Shown piece by piece: positions 22,346 to 34,712 of a stretch of 64,000 nt of DNA. This DNA comes from Adiantum capillus-veneris (lineage: Eukaryota; Streptophyta; Polypodiopsida; Polypodiales; Pteridaceae), in contig CM043962.1 of the NCBI GenBank assembly GCA_014529385.2, forward strand, positions 49,376,098-49,440,097. The letters are read 5' to 3'. The notes below the pieces were generated by a model. The model was not told the DNA's origin. It saw only the letters and a program-made list of their open reading frames with translations, and did not search any database. The position numbers and the translations under genes were made by a program. The first letter of the stretch is position 1; every line of letters begins with the position of its first letter.

Positions 22346-22925
22346 ATCCAAAGATCCAAAGCCTTAAGTACTTCATGGCGCAGACCAAGCTCTCCGACAA
22401 ACAAATGAGGTGGGCAAATTTCCTTTTGCAATTTCATTTTCATATTTCTCACATTGCTGGCAAGCATAATCAAGTGGCCTATGCACTCTCAAAATGACCG
22501 AGACTAAATGCAGTATCCATAACAACTCACAATGATCTATCTTCTATGATAGACAAGTATGCTATCAATCTCAATTTTAAATATCTAATTTCAGCCCTTA
22601 CACTAGGAAGAAGGAAGAACCATTTACCCTACAAGATGGTTATCCTCTCTATGGCAATAGACTATGCGTTACTAACTCACTACTTGAGAAATTTATGTAT
22701 GAATCTCATGCTCCTCCTTACGCGGGGCATAGAGGGATTCATTCAACGCTAAAAGGGATAGAAACATATTTCTATTGGCCCCCCATGAAAGCAAACATAC
22801 AAGGGTATGTTTCAAGATGTGTGGTATGCCAAAAGACGAAGTTTGATAGAGGGAAGCAACTTGGATTGCTTCAACCGTTGACAATCCCTAATTCACCATG
22901 GGAGAGCATATCCTTGGAGTTTTGA
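22346..22925 (+). pseudogene. Inverted RNase H/integrase block
   Basis: This 580-bp segment codes on the plus strand, opposite to the rest of the element. It holds the RNase H C-terminus (LSDKQMRWANFLLQF, then HIAGKHNQVAYALSK) and the integrase zinc-binding domain (GHRGIHSTLKGI...CVVCQKTKFDRGKQLG), ending PWESISLEF. Both edges carry GATC. Read in reverse, the right edge joins in frame to the integrase core on the minus strand, which shows a simple inversion rather than an unrelated insertion. Confidence 0.8.
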
Positions 22926-24185
22926 TCCATTCGCAATGAAAGGAGTCCCCAGTAAATAGTTCCACAAATCTAGAGCATGTAGAACTGCTAAGAGTTCCTT
23001 TTCATATATGCCTAGATCTTGCACAACAGGGTCAAGCCTTTGACTTTCATAGGCTATGGTGTGCCCTTCTTGGAGCAAAACAGATCCAAGGCAATCACCA
23101 GAAGCGTCGCATTGGACCTCAAATAGCTTGAGAGGTCCGAAAGTGTAAGCATAGGTTGAGAGATAAGCTTCTCTTTAAGCTTTTCAAAAGCATTGTTCTT
23201 CTTGCTGGACCATATATACCTAACGTTTTTCTTTGTTAGGTCATGTAATGGTCCCGCAATTTATGACAACTTTTCTATGAAGTGTCTATAGTATGCACAC
23301 ATACCTATAAAGCTTCTTAATTCATGAAAATTCCTGGGATTAGGCCATCCTTTTATTACCTCTAACTTTGATGGATCTATTTGGATGCCATCTTGAGAGA
23401 TAATGTGACCTAAATATTGAATCTCTTGTAAGAAAATTTTCACTTTTCTTTCAATTTATATAAAGCTTATTCTTTCGTAAAACTTGAAATATTACCTGGA
23501 GGTGTTGCTCGTGTTCGTCTAATGAATAAGAGTAGATGATTATATCATCAAAGAACACTCCAGTAAAGCTTTGGCGAGGCCTGAATAGCTTCTCCATCAT
23601 CAGACGGTTAAATGTGGTTGGTACATTGGTCAAGCCAAAAGGCATGACAATGTACTCGTAAAGATCAAACATAGTGCAAAATGCGGTCTTTACAATATCT
23701 TGATCAACTATCCTTATTTGATGGTAGCCATTTTTTAGGTCAATTCTACTGAAGTAGTTCAACCCCCCTGTAGCTTATCAAATAGGTCTTCTACTTGTGG
23801 AACGGGAAACCTATGCTTGATAGTGATCCTATTTAGTGCTCTATAGTCGACACACATATGATATGTGCCATCTTTCTTTTGCACTAATAACACTGGTGAA
23901 CAAAAATGGAGATGAGCTAGGCCTAACCATGCCTTTCTCAACCAACTTATGCACTTGCCGCATAATCTCCTCTTGTTGAGCTTGGGAAACTTGATAAGGA
24001 GGTTTGTAAGGTGGTGAGCTTCCTGGAAGAAGTTCAATTGTATGGTTGTCATCCCCTTGTTTTGGAGGTAGTTCACAAGGGATGTCGTCAATAGAAACAT
24101 CTTGGAATCCCTTGAGGAACTTGGATAACTCTAATTCCTTTTCATTGGTTATATATTGACTTATTGAAAGCTTTCTTATGTACAA
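22926..24185 (-). pseudogene. pol: Chromovirus reverse transcriptase and N-terminal RNase H
   Basis: RT motifs are in order but in several frames: VDYRALNRIT (about 23,850), FSRIDLKNGYHQI, MPFGLTNVPTTFNRLM and the catalytic FFDDIIIYS (23,530-23,560), then GHIISQDGIQIDPSK and the thumb block SFIGMCAYYRHFI. RNase H follows with IAYESQRL and YEKELLAVLHALDLW. It ends abruptly at about 22,926 at the inversion boundary. Stops occur at about 23,450, 23,260 and 23,080. Confidence 0.8.
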
Positions 24186-24555
24186 TGGGTATGGTACTAC
24201 CCATGGTACTACTCAACTCCTTAGCATCTATGTACATATCTTTTTCCCTGAACCTAAAGTAGATTTTTCTTTTAGGGAATTTAACATTGGCAGCCATGCG
24301 ATCAAACCATGGTGACCCTAGGATTACATCCTCATGCTTGAGAGGAGAGATGAAGAAATCCTCCTTGTCCACATAGCTTTGGACATGGAGCCTCAATTTC
24401 CCATTTAAGGGAGTGATTGAGGCTTCTTTCCCCTTGAAAGCACCATCAGCGGGTGGGAAATCTCCTATCTCATAGGCTTGGATGCCTAGCTTGGTGACCA
24501 ACTCTGTGGATGAAATTATGAGTAGAATCAGGGTCAAAGAGAATAAAAGCATCAT
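24142..24555 (-). pseudogene. pol: Chromovirus protease
   Basis: The retropepsin active site reads FDPDSTHNFIH (about 24,500-24,530), where related elements have D-S-G-A-T-H-N-F; the glycine is lost and the spacing changed. The second half has DVILGSPWFD, the ILG-x-x-W-L region. The frame shifts between the two halves. It is catalytically doubtful. Confidence 0.65.
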
Positions 24556-24559
24556 GTTT

Positions 24560-26180
24560 TCTTACCTTTCCCCAAGCATGGCATAGAGGAGATCCTTTGT
24601 GATGAGCATCCTCTCCTTGAATTTTGACCAAGGTAGCTCTAGGAGGCTCATTATGTGTGTTCTTGTTGGGGCAAGCACGATAGGCATGCCCTTGCTCCCC
24701 GCACTTGAAACAACGGTTATCTTTTCGATAACGCTCTAGCTCTTCAGGAGAGAGTTTATTTTTGCCTTTATAAACTCCCTTCTCCTTAGATTTGTTGTTG
24801 TTGGCATTGCCTTTGGGAGACTTTTGTACATTTTCCTTCCCCTTAGGCTTGTTACGGTCCTTGTTTTCCGTGGGCTTAAGATTTCTCTTAACCCCTTGTT
24901 GGAAGTTGATTCTTGAAGCCACCATGGTATGGTGTATGACCACAGATATGGTGCGTGGCCTTTGGGAGTTAACATACTCCGCCATATCCTCAGTTAAACC
25001 CGCACAAAATTGTTGTTTTTTCTCTCCAAAATCCATCTTTTTGAAGACACTGGCTTTGAGGTGTAAATCCCAAAAATTGTCTACATATTTGTGAATATAT
25101 TTGTAGGGAGAGAGCTTCAAGCTTCGCTATTTGCTGAGTACTTTGTCTTTGCAATCGGTAACCAAAAACTGCTTCATGATGGAAGCTCTTAAAGCTTTCC
25201 ATGTTTGTGGAGCTTCAACGTTTGCTCATAGGCTAGACCACCATTGCTTGGCGGACTTTTGAAAATACATGGCTACATGATGTACCTTAGAGGACTCCAT
25301 GAAGCCCTCATCTCCAAACGCCGCATCAAACTGTTGGATAAAGGCCAAGACTTTGTCCCTAGCACCAAAGGTACCATCGTAGGTAAGGAAAGAGATGTTC
25401 TTTCCTCCCTCTCTGAACTTTTTGAGCTTTGATTACCTTTTCCAAGCGACATAGGATTTCCTATGCCCTCTTCTTTTGGGTGGTTCAAGAGCTGCACCAT
25501 CACTTTCTTCAGAAGAGGAAGAGGATGAGGAGGATGGAGAAGAGGGTAACCTCTTTCTTGCCTTTTTCTTCCCTTGTTCCTCCTTTTCTGCACCATCATT
25601 TTCTTCAGAAGAGGAAGAGGATGAGGAAGATGGGAAGAGGATGACCTCTTTCTCGCCTTTTCATTCTCTTGATTTCTCTCTTCCCTCTTTGAATTATGGT
25701 GTAGAGAAGAAGTATGCGATGGTCTTCTCCGTTTAGGGGGTATTGGAGAGCATTTTGACCATCGTCTTCGCGGAGCCGTCTCCGTCGAGGTGACAGGAGA
25801 CTCACTTCTTTCTTGTTCTTTTGGTGGGGGCTCTACCGTTGAAACTTGGGTTCTCCTTGGAAGGGAGATGCATCATCAAGTAGTAAGTTTTTGAGCCCTT
25901 TGTACGGATCCTCCTCTTCTTCCCTGATTGGAGGGAGCCCTCTTTTGGAAGTCTCACTAGGAGGCTTCTTAGGTACTCTCTCTTCTTGGTGGGGAGTTTG
26001 GAGAATACCATGGGTGCGCAATTGTTGTAGCACTTCACCTTGGACGGATGGGTAGCCCAAGGCTTGTTGCAGCTTAGAAACAAGATAGTTTACAAGCATA
26101 GGGGCATAATTAGTTGCCCTTTCATTAGCAAAATCAAAGCTAACAACATTCATTTCAATATATTTTCCCTTGTCAGCCAT
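24560..26180 (-). pseudogene. gag: Chromovirus gag
   Basis: Starts at an ATG at 26,180 (MADKGKYIEM) and continues in broken frames to 24,560. An acidic/serine segment at 25,470-25,650 contains a 96-bp tandem duplication (about 25,495 and 25,591). The capsid region around 25,000-25,200 precedes an intact zinc knuckle, CFKCGEQGHAYRAC (CX2CX4HX4C), at about 24,665-24,710. Frame changes near 25,270 and 25,120 make it non-functional. Confidence 0.75.
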
Positions 26181-26581
26181 ACTAAAAAAATTTAGGTGTA
26201 AATTTTTACTTGTACTTTGGCATTTCAAGCCCTAGTTGCTACTCCTCTGTACCTTCAAAGATAAGCACTCAAGCATCTATGCCTATGGTTCGAATATATT
26301 AATTGCAAGGAATAGAAGAGAGGCTTCAACAGAGCCAAGACAACACCGGTTCCTGTCAAGCTTCTAATAGCTCAATAATGGTTAAGCAAATAGGCAAGCC
26401 CCATAGGACTCCATTATTAAGACCATATCTCTCGACGGTATCCTCGTTAATTGCATAAAGCAGGCGTGCTTCAAGGATGAAAAATCCCTATTCTACTTAC
26501 TCTTTTGCAATTAAAAACACCAACCATTTATAGCAAGCTTGAGGACATCTCTTCTTGAGCAAGAAAAGAGAAACCAGCATA

Positions 26582-26591
26582 TCTGATACCA
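26582..26591 (-). other. Chromovirus PBS
   Basis: The minus strand reads TGGTATCAGA, initiator-Met type, one base inside the 5' LTR. Confidence 0.7.
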
Positions 26592-26592
26592 A

Positions 26593-28400
<1,808 letters not shown>

Positions 28401-28489
28401 AGGGAAACACTCAATATAGTGTTGCAACTATTTGCATTCCTGCCAAAAAGAAACATTTGTAATGTGAGAGAGAGGTTAGCTCCTATTGT

Positions 28490-28582
28490 GTTTTAAAACG
28501 CAGTAGGTCTCAGTCCTAGAAATGCACTACGTTTTAAAATGCAATATGTTTCATCTGGGCAATACCTACTGCATTTTAAAAC
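28490..28582. repeat. Small foldback
   Basis: GTTTTAAAACGCAGTAGGT (28,490-28,508) pairs with ACCTACTGCATTTTAAAAC (28,564-28,582) with one mismatch. A third related block, ACGTTTTAAAATGCA, lies in the middle. A (TA)n tract follows at 28,613. Confidence 0.65.
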
Positions 28583-28911
28583 CAGTATGTTTTACTCTGG
28601 CCATCTGATATATATATATATATATATCTATGACCACCCACACACACACACACACACATGTTTCTCCATTCGTCATCGATGAAAAAGAAAACAAAGCCCA
28701 ATTTTTTTGTTTTTTAGGATTTTAATCTATCTCTTTTTTGTTTCTAAACTGTAATATTTTCTATAAGGATAATCCTCCCTCCCCTCAGCACTAAAGGGCA
28801 CGGAGCTTTTAATGAAGACCGAGCGGTGGGATGAATGGCAAGCAAACTAGGACGCGGAGATCAAGGCGCATGCAGCCCTTGATATCAGGGGTAAACTAGG
28901 ACAAAATATAG

Positions 28912-28946
28912 TAAACTTGGACAGGCGGGGAGCCTGTCCAAGTTTA
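28912..28946. repeat. Perfect 15-bp hairpin with 5-nt loop
   Basis: TAAACTTGGACAGGC, loop GGGGA, then its exact complement. It lies 42 bp before a tRNA-like sequence. No helitron CTRR terminus follows it. Confidence 0.8.
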
Positions 28947-28987
28947 TTTATCATTTTATGGTTTGCCCACATGTCAACGTGCCCGTC

Positions 28988-29054
28988 GCGAGCGTAACGG
29001 TTAGTGCATTGGGCTCTCACGGCGGTGGCGAGGGTTCGAGTCCCCGTGCTTGCA
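28988..29054 (+). ncRNA. tRNA-like sequence with B box, probable SINE head
   Basis: GCGAGCG (28,988-28,994) can pair with TGCTTGC (29,047-29,053) as a 7-bp acceptor-like stem allowing two G-T pairs. GGTTCGAGTCC at about 29,034-29,044 is a good pol III B box, and TAACGGTTAGTGCATTGG is a plausible A box. The anticodon and D arms do not fold properly and the length (67 nt) is short. A functional tRNA is therefore unlikely; a SINE head or tRNA relic fits better. Confidence 0.4.
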
Positions 29055-29059
29055 ATAGG

Positions 29060-31340
29060 TGCCTATTTTTTTCCACCCTCCATTCACCTCGAGATTCCCC
29101 CTTTTGACCCCCACCGCGGATCCCATCTCTCTCCATCCGTGCCCTTTGGTGTTGAGCCCCCCCCCCCCACCCCCTCTCTCTCAGTGTTTCGAATGGCAAA
29201 ATCTTAGTGTTCTAGCACCGTGCTCTAAGGGAAGGTCAAAGCATCTTTAACTGAATTGATTAGATAGGAAGATGTTGGTTTTGTTTACAAGTAATATACT
29301 GTCATGTTTATGAAAAAAGAATCTTAATTTTGATTCAATTTGCTTTCATTTTTAATGTCTTTTTTTAAGGAATTTTTTTTGGGTACTCAATAAGACTCCA
29401 GCCTGTTGTTTGTATATATAAAAGCAACTGTCACCTTTTAAACCAATTGAGTAGAAGGGAAACATTGTGTATTTCAAGAGTAGAAGGGCAAGATTGTGTA
29501 TTTCATACAGGGTTTGGGAAAGTCTTTTCTTCTAAATGACAGATTTTCCTCCCTAAAAAGATAAAAATTGTTTGTAAAAAATGGAATAATGAAAATCAGT
29601 AAGATTTCTTAAGTATTTTTTGGTACTTTAAAGCTTATTTTTGTTTGTTTTACTCTCATTTGATAGAGTGCATTTATTTAATGAGCTTTTGCTTTCGTGC
29701 TTTTTAAACATTGCACTATTTTTTGAGCTTTTTAAAGTCGTTTTTTGCAGCAAATAGACATGTTTTAAACAATGCCTAAAACCATCTAACAAGTTTATGC
29801 ACAAAAAAACAAAGGTATTATCAACACAATAAGTTGCACACCAAAAAAAAAGACACAGACATATATATTGCTGCACCGTTTATCATAAAAATTACTATAA
29901 AACTAACATTGTGTGATCAAAAACTTAAGAGCACAGTACACTAAATAGGGGGGAGGGGCAAGGGGCAAAATGGAGTTGCCTATTTTTTATATTTTGGGTT
30001 TAGGGTTCACAGAACGGGGATTTCAATACGAGGTTAACTAAGTATGAATGCAACATCGATCGGGGTTAGTGTAGGTTGATGTATTACCATGTGTTCCTTA
30101 GGTTGAAGGCCCAAGACATGTACATACACATAATGCATGTGCTTGCAAGCAATGAATGACTTTTGAGATAGCACTCTTTTTTGGAAATCTAGACATGTAC
30201 ACCTTGACTCGCCTTTGATGTGAACATCATAATAGCTTTCAGTGGAGTATACTTAAGAGGACATGTTCCTTTGGAATCATAGAGACTAGCTGCCCCAATC
30301 CTTTTCTGTGCTTCTTTTTAAATAACATGCCTCCACTTTTGTTGCCTACTATTTGAACCTCCTTCTCCACATTGCAAGGAAACCCTGCTTCCCTTGCAAT
30401 TTGGTGTAGTAATACTAGACACTTGAGAACCTGCCATTGTTGGACAATCCAACTCTTCTCTTGATATGTTTACCCCCCCTTGCAATGGCCCAGCGTGTAG
30501 GGGCAGTTGGTACCTCCTTCACTTGGTTTTTAGCTGCCTTTGCATGTTCCACATCATGATTTCAAAACTATAGCCATTGTGCTATGGTCTTGTCTTTGTA
30601 GGATCTTTTTACCACACGCACGGTGCGACCAAACCTGTGCTATGACTATTAAGACTGTTTTCACATATTTTTTAGCCCATATAACCAAAGCACTTCGTAA
30701 TACAATGAACTGGCATCTTGCACAAGGCCCATTGCTCACATGGAACATCAACTTCCTCTACCATAGATTGGTTGCTTTGCTTTGCATATCAAATGATCAT
30801 TTTTGGCCGTGCAGTCTTTCTATCTCCTCTTCTTCACTATTGCCTGACTCCATGGTTTCAAATCAAATATGTCGTGGATGACCTCAAACTTTGCACTGTT
30901 TTGACTCCATTTCATATTCTAGATGATTAGAACTAACGACATTGCTTGTCCCTCTCTTATTTTGTTGCACAATTTCCTTGTCCCATGTAGTGTGGGATCT
31001 GCACACATTGGTGTGCCTCGGATAGCTCCTTGCACCACCCATGTGCCAAGAGAGCAACACAAAGCTTGAAGCACTCATGATTGAGTGTTGTTAGCTAAGG
31101 AGGATTGATTGAATGTGGAAGAAAGCATGTAGATTCACATAATCAAATGAGAGGGAAGATCTCACATAATAAAATGAGTGATTGTTTGGAAGGATTCAAA
31201 ATTAATGGGCATAAACTGTATACCCGTCAAAAGAATGAAAAATGAATTCTCAGCCCCCACACACATAGAGAGAGAATGAGTCACTACATCTATTTGTCTT
31301 CTTTATTTCAGAGATTGATTGAGTAAGCATGTCTACACAC
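29060..31340. other. Intergenic, no supported gene
   Basis: Contains a 14-bp C run (about 29,156-29,169), T-rich stretches, and short open frames on both strands at 29,628-29,876 and 30,540-31,080 without recognisable domains. The minus strand at 30,300-30,800 reads cysteine-containing pieces but gives no convincing family. Confidence 0.4.
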
Positions 31341-31348
31341 ACATATAC

Positions 31349-31352
<4 letters not shown>

Positions 31353-31392
<40 letters not shown>

Positions 31393-31527
31393 CCACACAT
31401 TAGAATACACACACACATGTACAATTAAAATAAGTGGGATGCATTAAAATACGTCTCTTTATCTATACATTAAAACACACACGCACATGCACATAGAATA
31501 AATGTAATAATTTTTTGTATGTTTATG

Positions 31528-31577
<50 letters not shown>
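31353..31577. repeat. (GT)n and (AC)n microsatellites
   Basis: GT tract 31,353-31,391 and AC tract about 31,531-31,577, in opposite repeat sense, separated by AC-rich sequence. Confidence 0.95.
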
Positions 31578-31582
<5 letters not shown>

Positions 31583-32185
31583 GAAGGTATATACACACAT
31601 TTTTTTAATATGTATATATATAAATATGTTTAAAAATATACATTTCTCCATAACTTTATATTATCCTTACATTATTTTATTTTTTTAATCTATGGCCTTG
31701 AACCGACTTATGGGGGAGGCTAAGCTGGGGCACACTTTTACAAAACACTACACGTGCCCCTTAGAAATGTGCAGACTCTCTAGGTGAGCACTTTAACATA
31801 GAATTCTCGTACCTGGGAGGCAAGCTATAGCACCCAAGCAGAGTTCATGAAAGATCAATTTCACAAACATACAAAATTCCCTTTGGAGTAGATCCAAAGA
31901 GGAAATTTTGTAAAATAATCGATAATATTTTGCGACTTAACTCTATTTTCTTAAATTCTCTAAGCAAATTTCTAAGCAAAAAAGGTATGGTCATCAGTGT
32001 TCGGGAAAAGTATGCCTCAGGCCTACCTCCAAAAGTGAAGAGAAAGAGAAAATCAGTTTGGAACATTTAAGAAAATAGAGTTTTTCTATAATGGTGGTCT
32101 TCGTCTGCGTGTAAAGTTTTGCTCCTGCTTTGTGCAGTTGCGAATGCCCTGCACTCCCTCTCGCACGTTTGCTCCTTGCTCTCTC

Positions 32186-32252
32186 TTTTCCTCCCTCGGA
32201 CGAGCTTGCTGCTCGTCTGCGCACGCGTGGACAAGTAATAGGCTCGTCCGTT
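32186..32252. repeat. Hairpin family H, copy 1
   Basis: CGGACGAGC (32,197-32,205) pairs with GCTCGTCCG (32,242-32,250). The whole segment resembles the stronger hairpin at 33,620-33,697 (CTCCTCCC..GA.GAGCT...CGCGCA.GCG...CTCGTC). Confidence 0.5.
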
Positions 32253-32535
32253 GCAGGAGAAGGGCACCGGGGTACAAATTCATTTTATTTATAATTGGGT
32301 ACAGAATTGATCTGCTCTCCGCGCTATCGTTTGCCACTGTCGTCGTCCTTCCTACATCACAAAGTAGAATGATAGGCTACATCACAAAGCGCATCTTCTC
32401 CCTCTGGCTTAGAAAATTTTTACAGATGATTGCTTACGAGCTTTCTGCAAGAGACCCTATCCACTAGCGTTATGTTGGATGTGCGCTCATCCGAGATCCA
32501 AATGCACGTGCTCGAAGGGCGTCCGTCCCTCAGGA

Positions 32536-32921
32536 CTAAATAACACATAGTATTAAAGAGGGGGGGGTAAGGGGATCGAGGGCAGAGAAGTGCGCGCACA
32601 AAAATCGGAGAGGTTGCAGCTGTAGATGGGCACTTACAGACTAAACCCGGCCACAGATTAAACCCGGGCAACGCCTATGTTTTAATAATAAAACCCCAAA
32701 AACCCAGGCCATGGGTACAACATGTGCGCGCGGGTCGGATGGTTACCCCATGCGTCACAATCTAGGCGACGAGGCCCTGGGTTCAAATCGAGTCGCCGCC
32801 CGGGTTCCTTTTCGCGTTGACTTGCCGCGCGTCCGGGTTTAATCTGCCTCGGGCTCCCCGCATCCACTTCCGCGCCGTCGATCCCCTTACCCCCCCCTCT
32901 TTATTGTTATGTGTCACTTAG
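32536..32921. mobile_element. 386-bp TIR/foldback element
   Basis: Terminal inverted repeats of about 50 bp start CTAAATAACACATA at 32,536 and end with the near-complement at 32,921. They include eight G's followed by TAAGGGGATCGA on the left and the exact complement on the right. A second inner pair, AGATTAAACCCGGGC (32,655-32,669) and 32,831-32,845, also inverts. The centre holds a tRNA-like sequence. It could be a MITE that captured a SINE, or an inverted SINE dimer. Confidence 0.7.
32730..32795 (+). ncRNA. tRNA-like pol III boxes inside the TIR element
   Basis: GGTTCAAATC (32,780-32,789) is a B box, and GGTCGGATGGTTAC about 45 bp earlier is A-box-like, which is standard spacing for a SINE or tRNA. 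No clean cloverleaf is visible. Confidence 0.4.
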
Positions 32922-33619
32922 TGTCGTGGGCGTCCGATGCCAGATATAACCTATCAAAATAATTGTACATCAATCATTGCAAATGTACATCAAGTGGGGC
33001 AATATCCGTAGGGAGGGATCACGGGGGTAGCCTCCAAAAATGAAGGGCCTATGTGTGGAATTTGCTGACTTGGAACTGAGATATCATAAGTAATTACCCA
33101 TTAGGATTTTAGGCCCTTTGGATGTGAATGAGACACAATCATACAATCATATAGTACCAGAGGATTGTGTCACATCCCGATGCACAAGCTTTCCATTCCT
33201 GATATGTTCCCAAATCCATTGCAGATACTTTGCTACGAGGAGTTTGTTTTTAAGCTTCAGGATCTTGTCTCAATGCACTCTGCAATATGCAAGTGTATGA
33301 CTCTAGAGCTTGTTACTCGGTTCTCTACTTGCAGTTTCTCACAGACCAAATGGATGCATTTCTTTGTCAATGAGGTTTTGTCATGCTTGAAATTCCTTTC
33401 TAAAGATATGCACTTGGTCACTTAAGATGACTTCTATGCTACCAATGTCACTCTAGTGCATCTCTTGTACAGACAACTTTGAGCCAGATTCTCAATAGAA
33501 CTTGTACCCCTAGAGGATGCAAGTAGAACATCATATGGACTTTCCTTCTTTCAAAAAGATGCCAGAGTGTCTTGCATTAGCATTAGGATTAGCTTCTTGC
33601 CATTTGCAACATTCCTTCC

Positions 33620-33697
33620 CTTCTCCTCCCATAGAAGAGCTCCCTTCTTGTCCGCGCATGCGCGAACGAACAATGAGCTCGTCTAAGGGAGGAGAAG
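33620..33697. repeat. Hairpin family H, copy 2
   Basis: A 78-bp near-palindrome centred on GCATGC (33,656-33,661). The left arm CTTCTCCTCCCATAGAAGAG pairs with the right arm with about 9 mismatches in 39, and there is no loop. Confidence 0.75.
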
Positions 33698-33867
33698 AGA
33701 GAGAGTACACTTTTGTTTTTGTCATGATATAGCTCATGAAACGTAAATAACAAGCTAGCTTTAATAGAGGTAAGGTAATTTTTATAGTGAATCACAAAGC
33801 CAATATTGTAGGTGCTGAGGGTTTTGGATGAGCTTTGTAGGTGAACAGTAGAACCATTATTTTGAGA

Positions 33868-34640
33868 TTAATTGAGCATAAACATAAAATAAATTAATTT
33901 TGTTGTTTACTTCAATCTATTTTGTTAAAATGACATATTATTAGAGTTGTTGAGCTCTCTGATCATTCGCATGCACACGGATGATCAAAGAGCTCCAACA
34001 CTTAGTAGATATTATGTAACAATAAGAATTGGGGACAAGTATCAAAGCTCCTTGATCATCCGCGTGCACTCAGATGTTCGAAGAGCTTTTCCATCACTTT
34101 TTAAAGATATTTTAAAAAAATGGTAAAATTTTAACCTTTTTTGAATATTTTATGTTAAAAGAAAGAAGAATTTGTTTTTTTCTTAAACTTCTATACTTGT
34201 TTTTTTATTAAGCTCTCTGATCATCCACATGCACGCGGATGATCAAAGAGCTAAAACACCTAGTAGATACTATGTAGAAATAAGAATCAGTGCTGAAAAA
34301 AGTGGTTAAATGTGAACATTGTGAACAAGTATCAAATCTCCTTCATCATCCGTATGCATTCGGATGTTCAGAGAGCTTTTTTATCACCTTTTTAAAGATA
34401 TTGATCTAAAAATATGACTATATAATTTTTTTGGTAAACTTTTTACCTTTTATGAATATTTTAGGTTTAAAAAAAGGAGACTTTGATTTTTTTTTGACAC
34501 ATTTATACTTGTTTTTTTATTAAGCATAAACATGAAGTAAATTAATGTCAACATTGAGGACAAGCATAAAAGCTCCTTTATCATCCGCGTGCACTCGGAT
34601 GATAGGAGAGTTTTTTTACAACTTTTTTAGTGATATTAGT
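33868..34640. repeat. Tandem array carrying five regularly placed hairpins
   Basis: There are five 42-bp hairpins at 33,953-33,994, 34,046-34,087, 34,211-34,252, 34,336-34,377 and 34,571-34,612. Consensus arms are AGCTCTTTGATCATCCG and its complement, with a TGCA-containing loop. They sit in a tandem repeat of about 260-300 bp with two hairpins per unit, a strong one then a weaker one. Shared unit text includes ACTTGTTTTTTTATTAAGC and GGACAAG(T/C)AT. The surrounding sequence has diverged more than the hairpins. Confidence 0.85.
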
Positions 34641-34712
34641 AAAAGAATATTTTTTTATTAAGATTGATGCTAGTATTATCATTCTTTTGAAAAACGCCCT
34701 TAATATCTTGTG

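Noticed and set aside
28912-28946. Helitron 3' end hairpin
   Set aside because: No CTRR follows the hairpin, and no Rep/helicase sequence or TC start is visible.
28988-29054. Functional tRNA gene
   Set aside because: The anticodon stem and D arm do not pair and the length is short. Only the acceptor-like stem and B box are convincing.
30300-31080. hAT or BED-finger transposase remnant on the minus strand
   Set aside because: A few cysteines and short protein-like blocks, but no complete finger or dimerisation motif.
33953-34612. CRISPR array, because of regularly spaced palindromic repeats
   Set aside because: This is plant nuclear DNA. Spacers are long, unequal and part of a larger tandem unit, and there are no cas genes.
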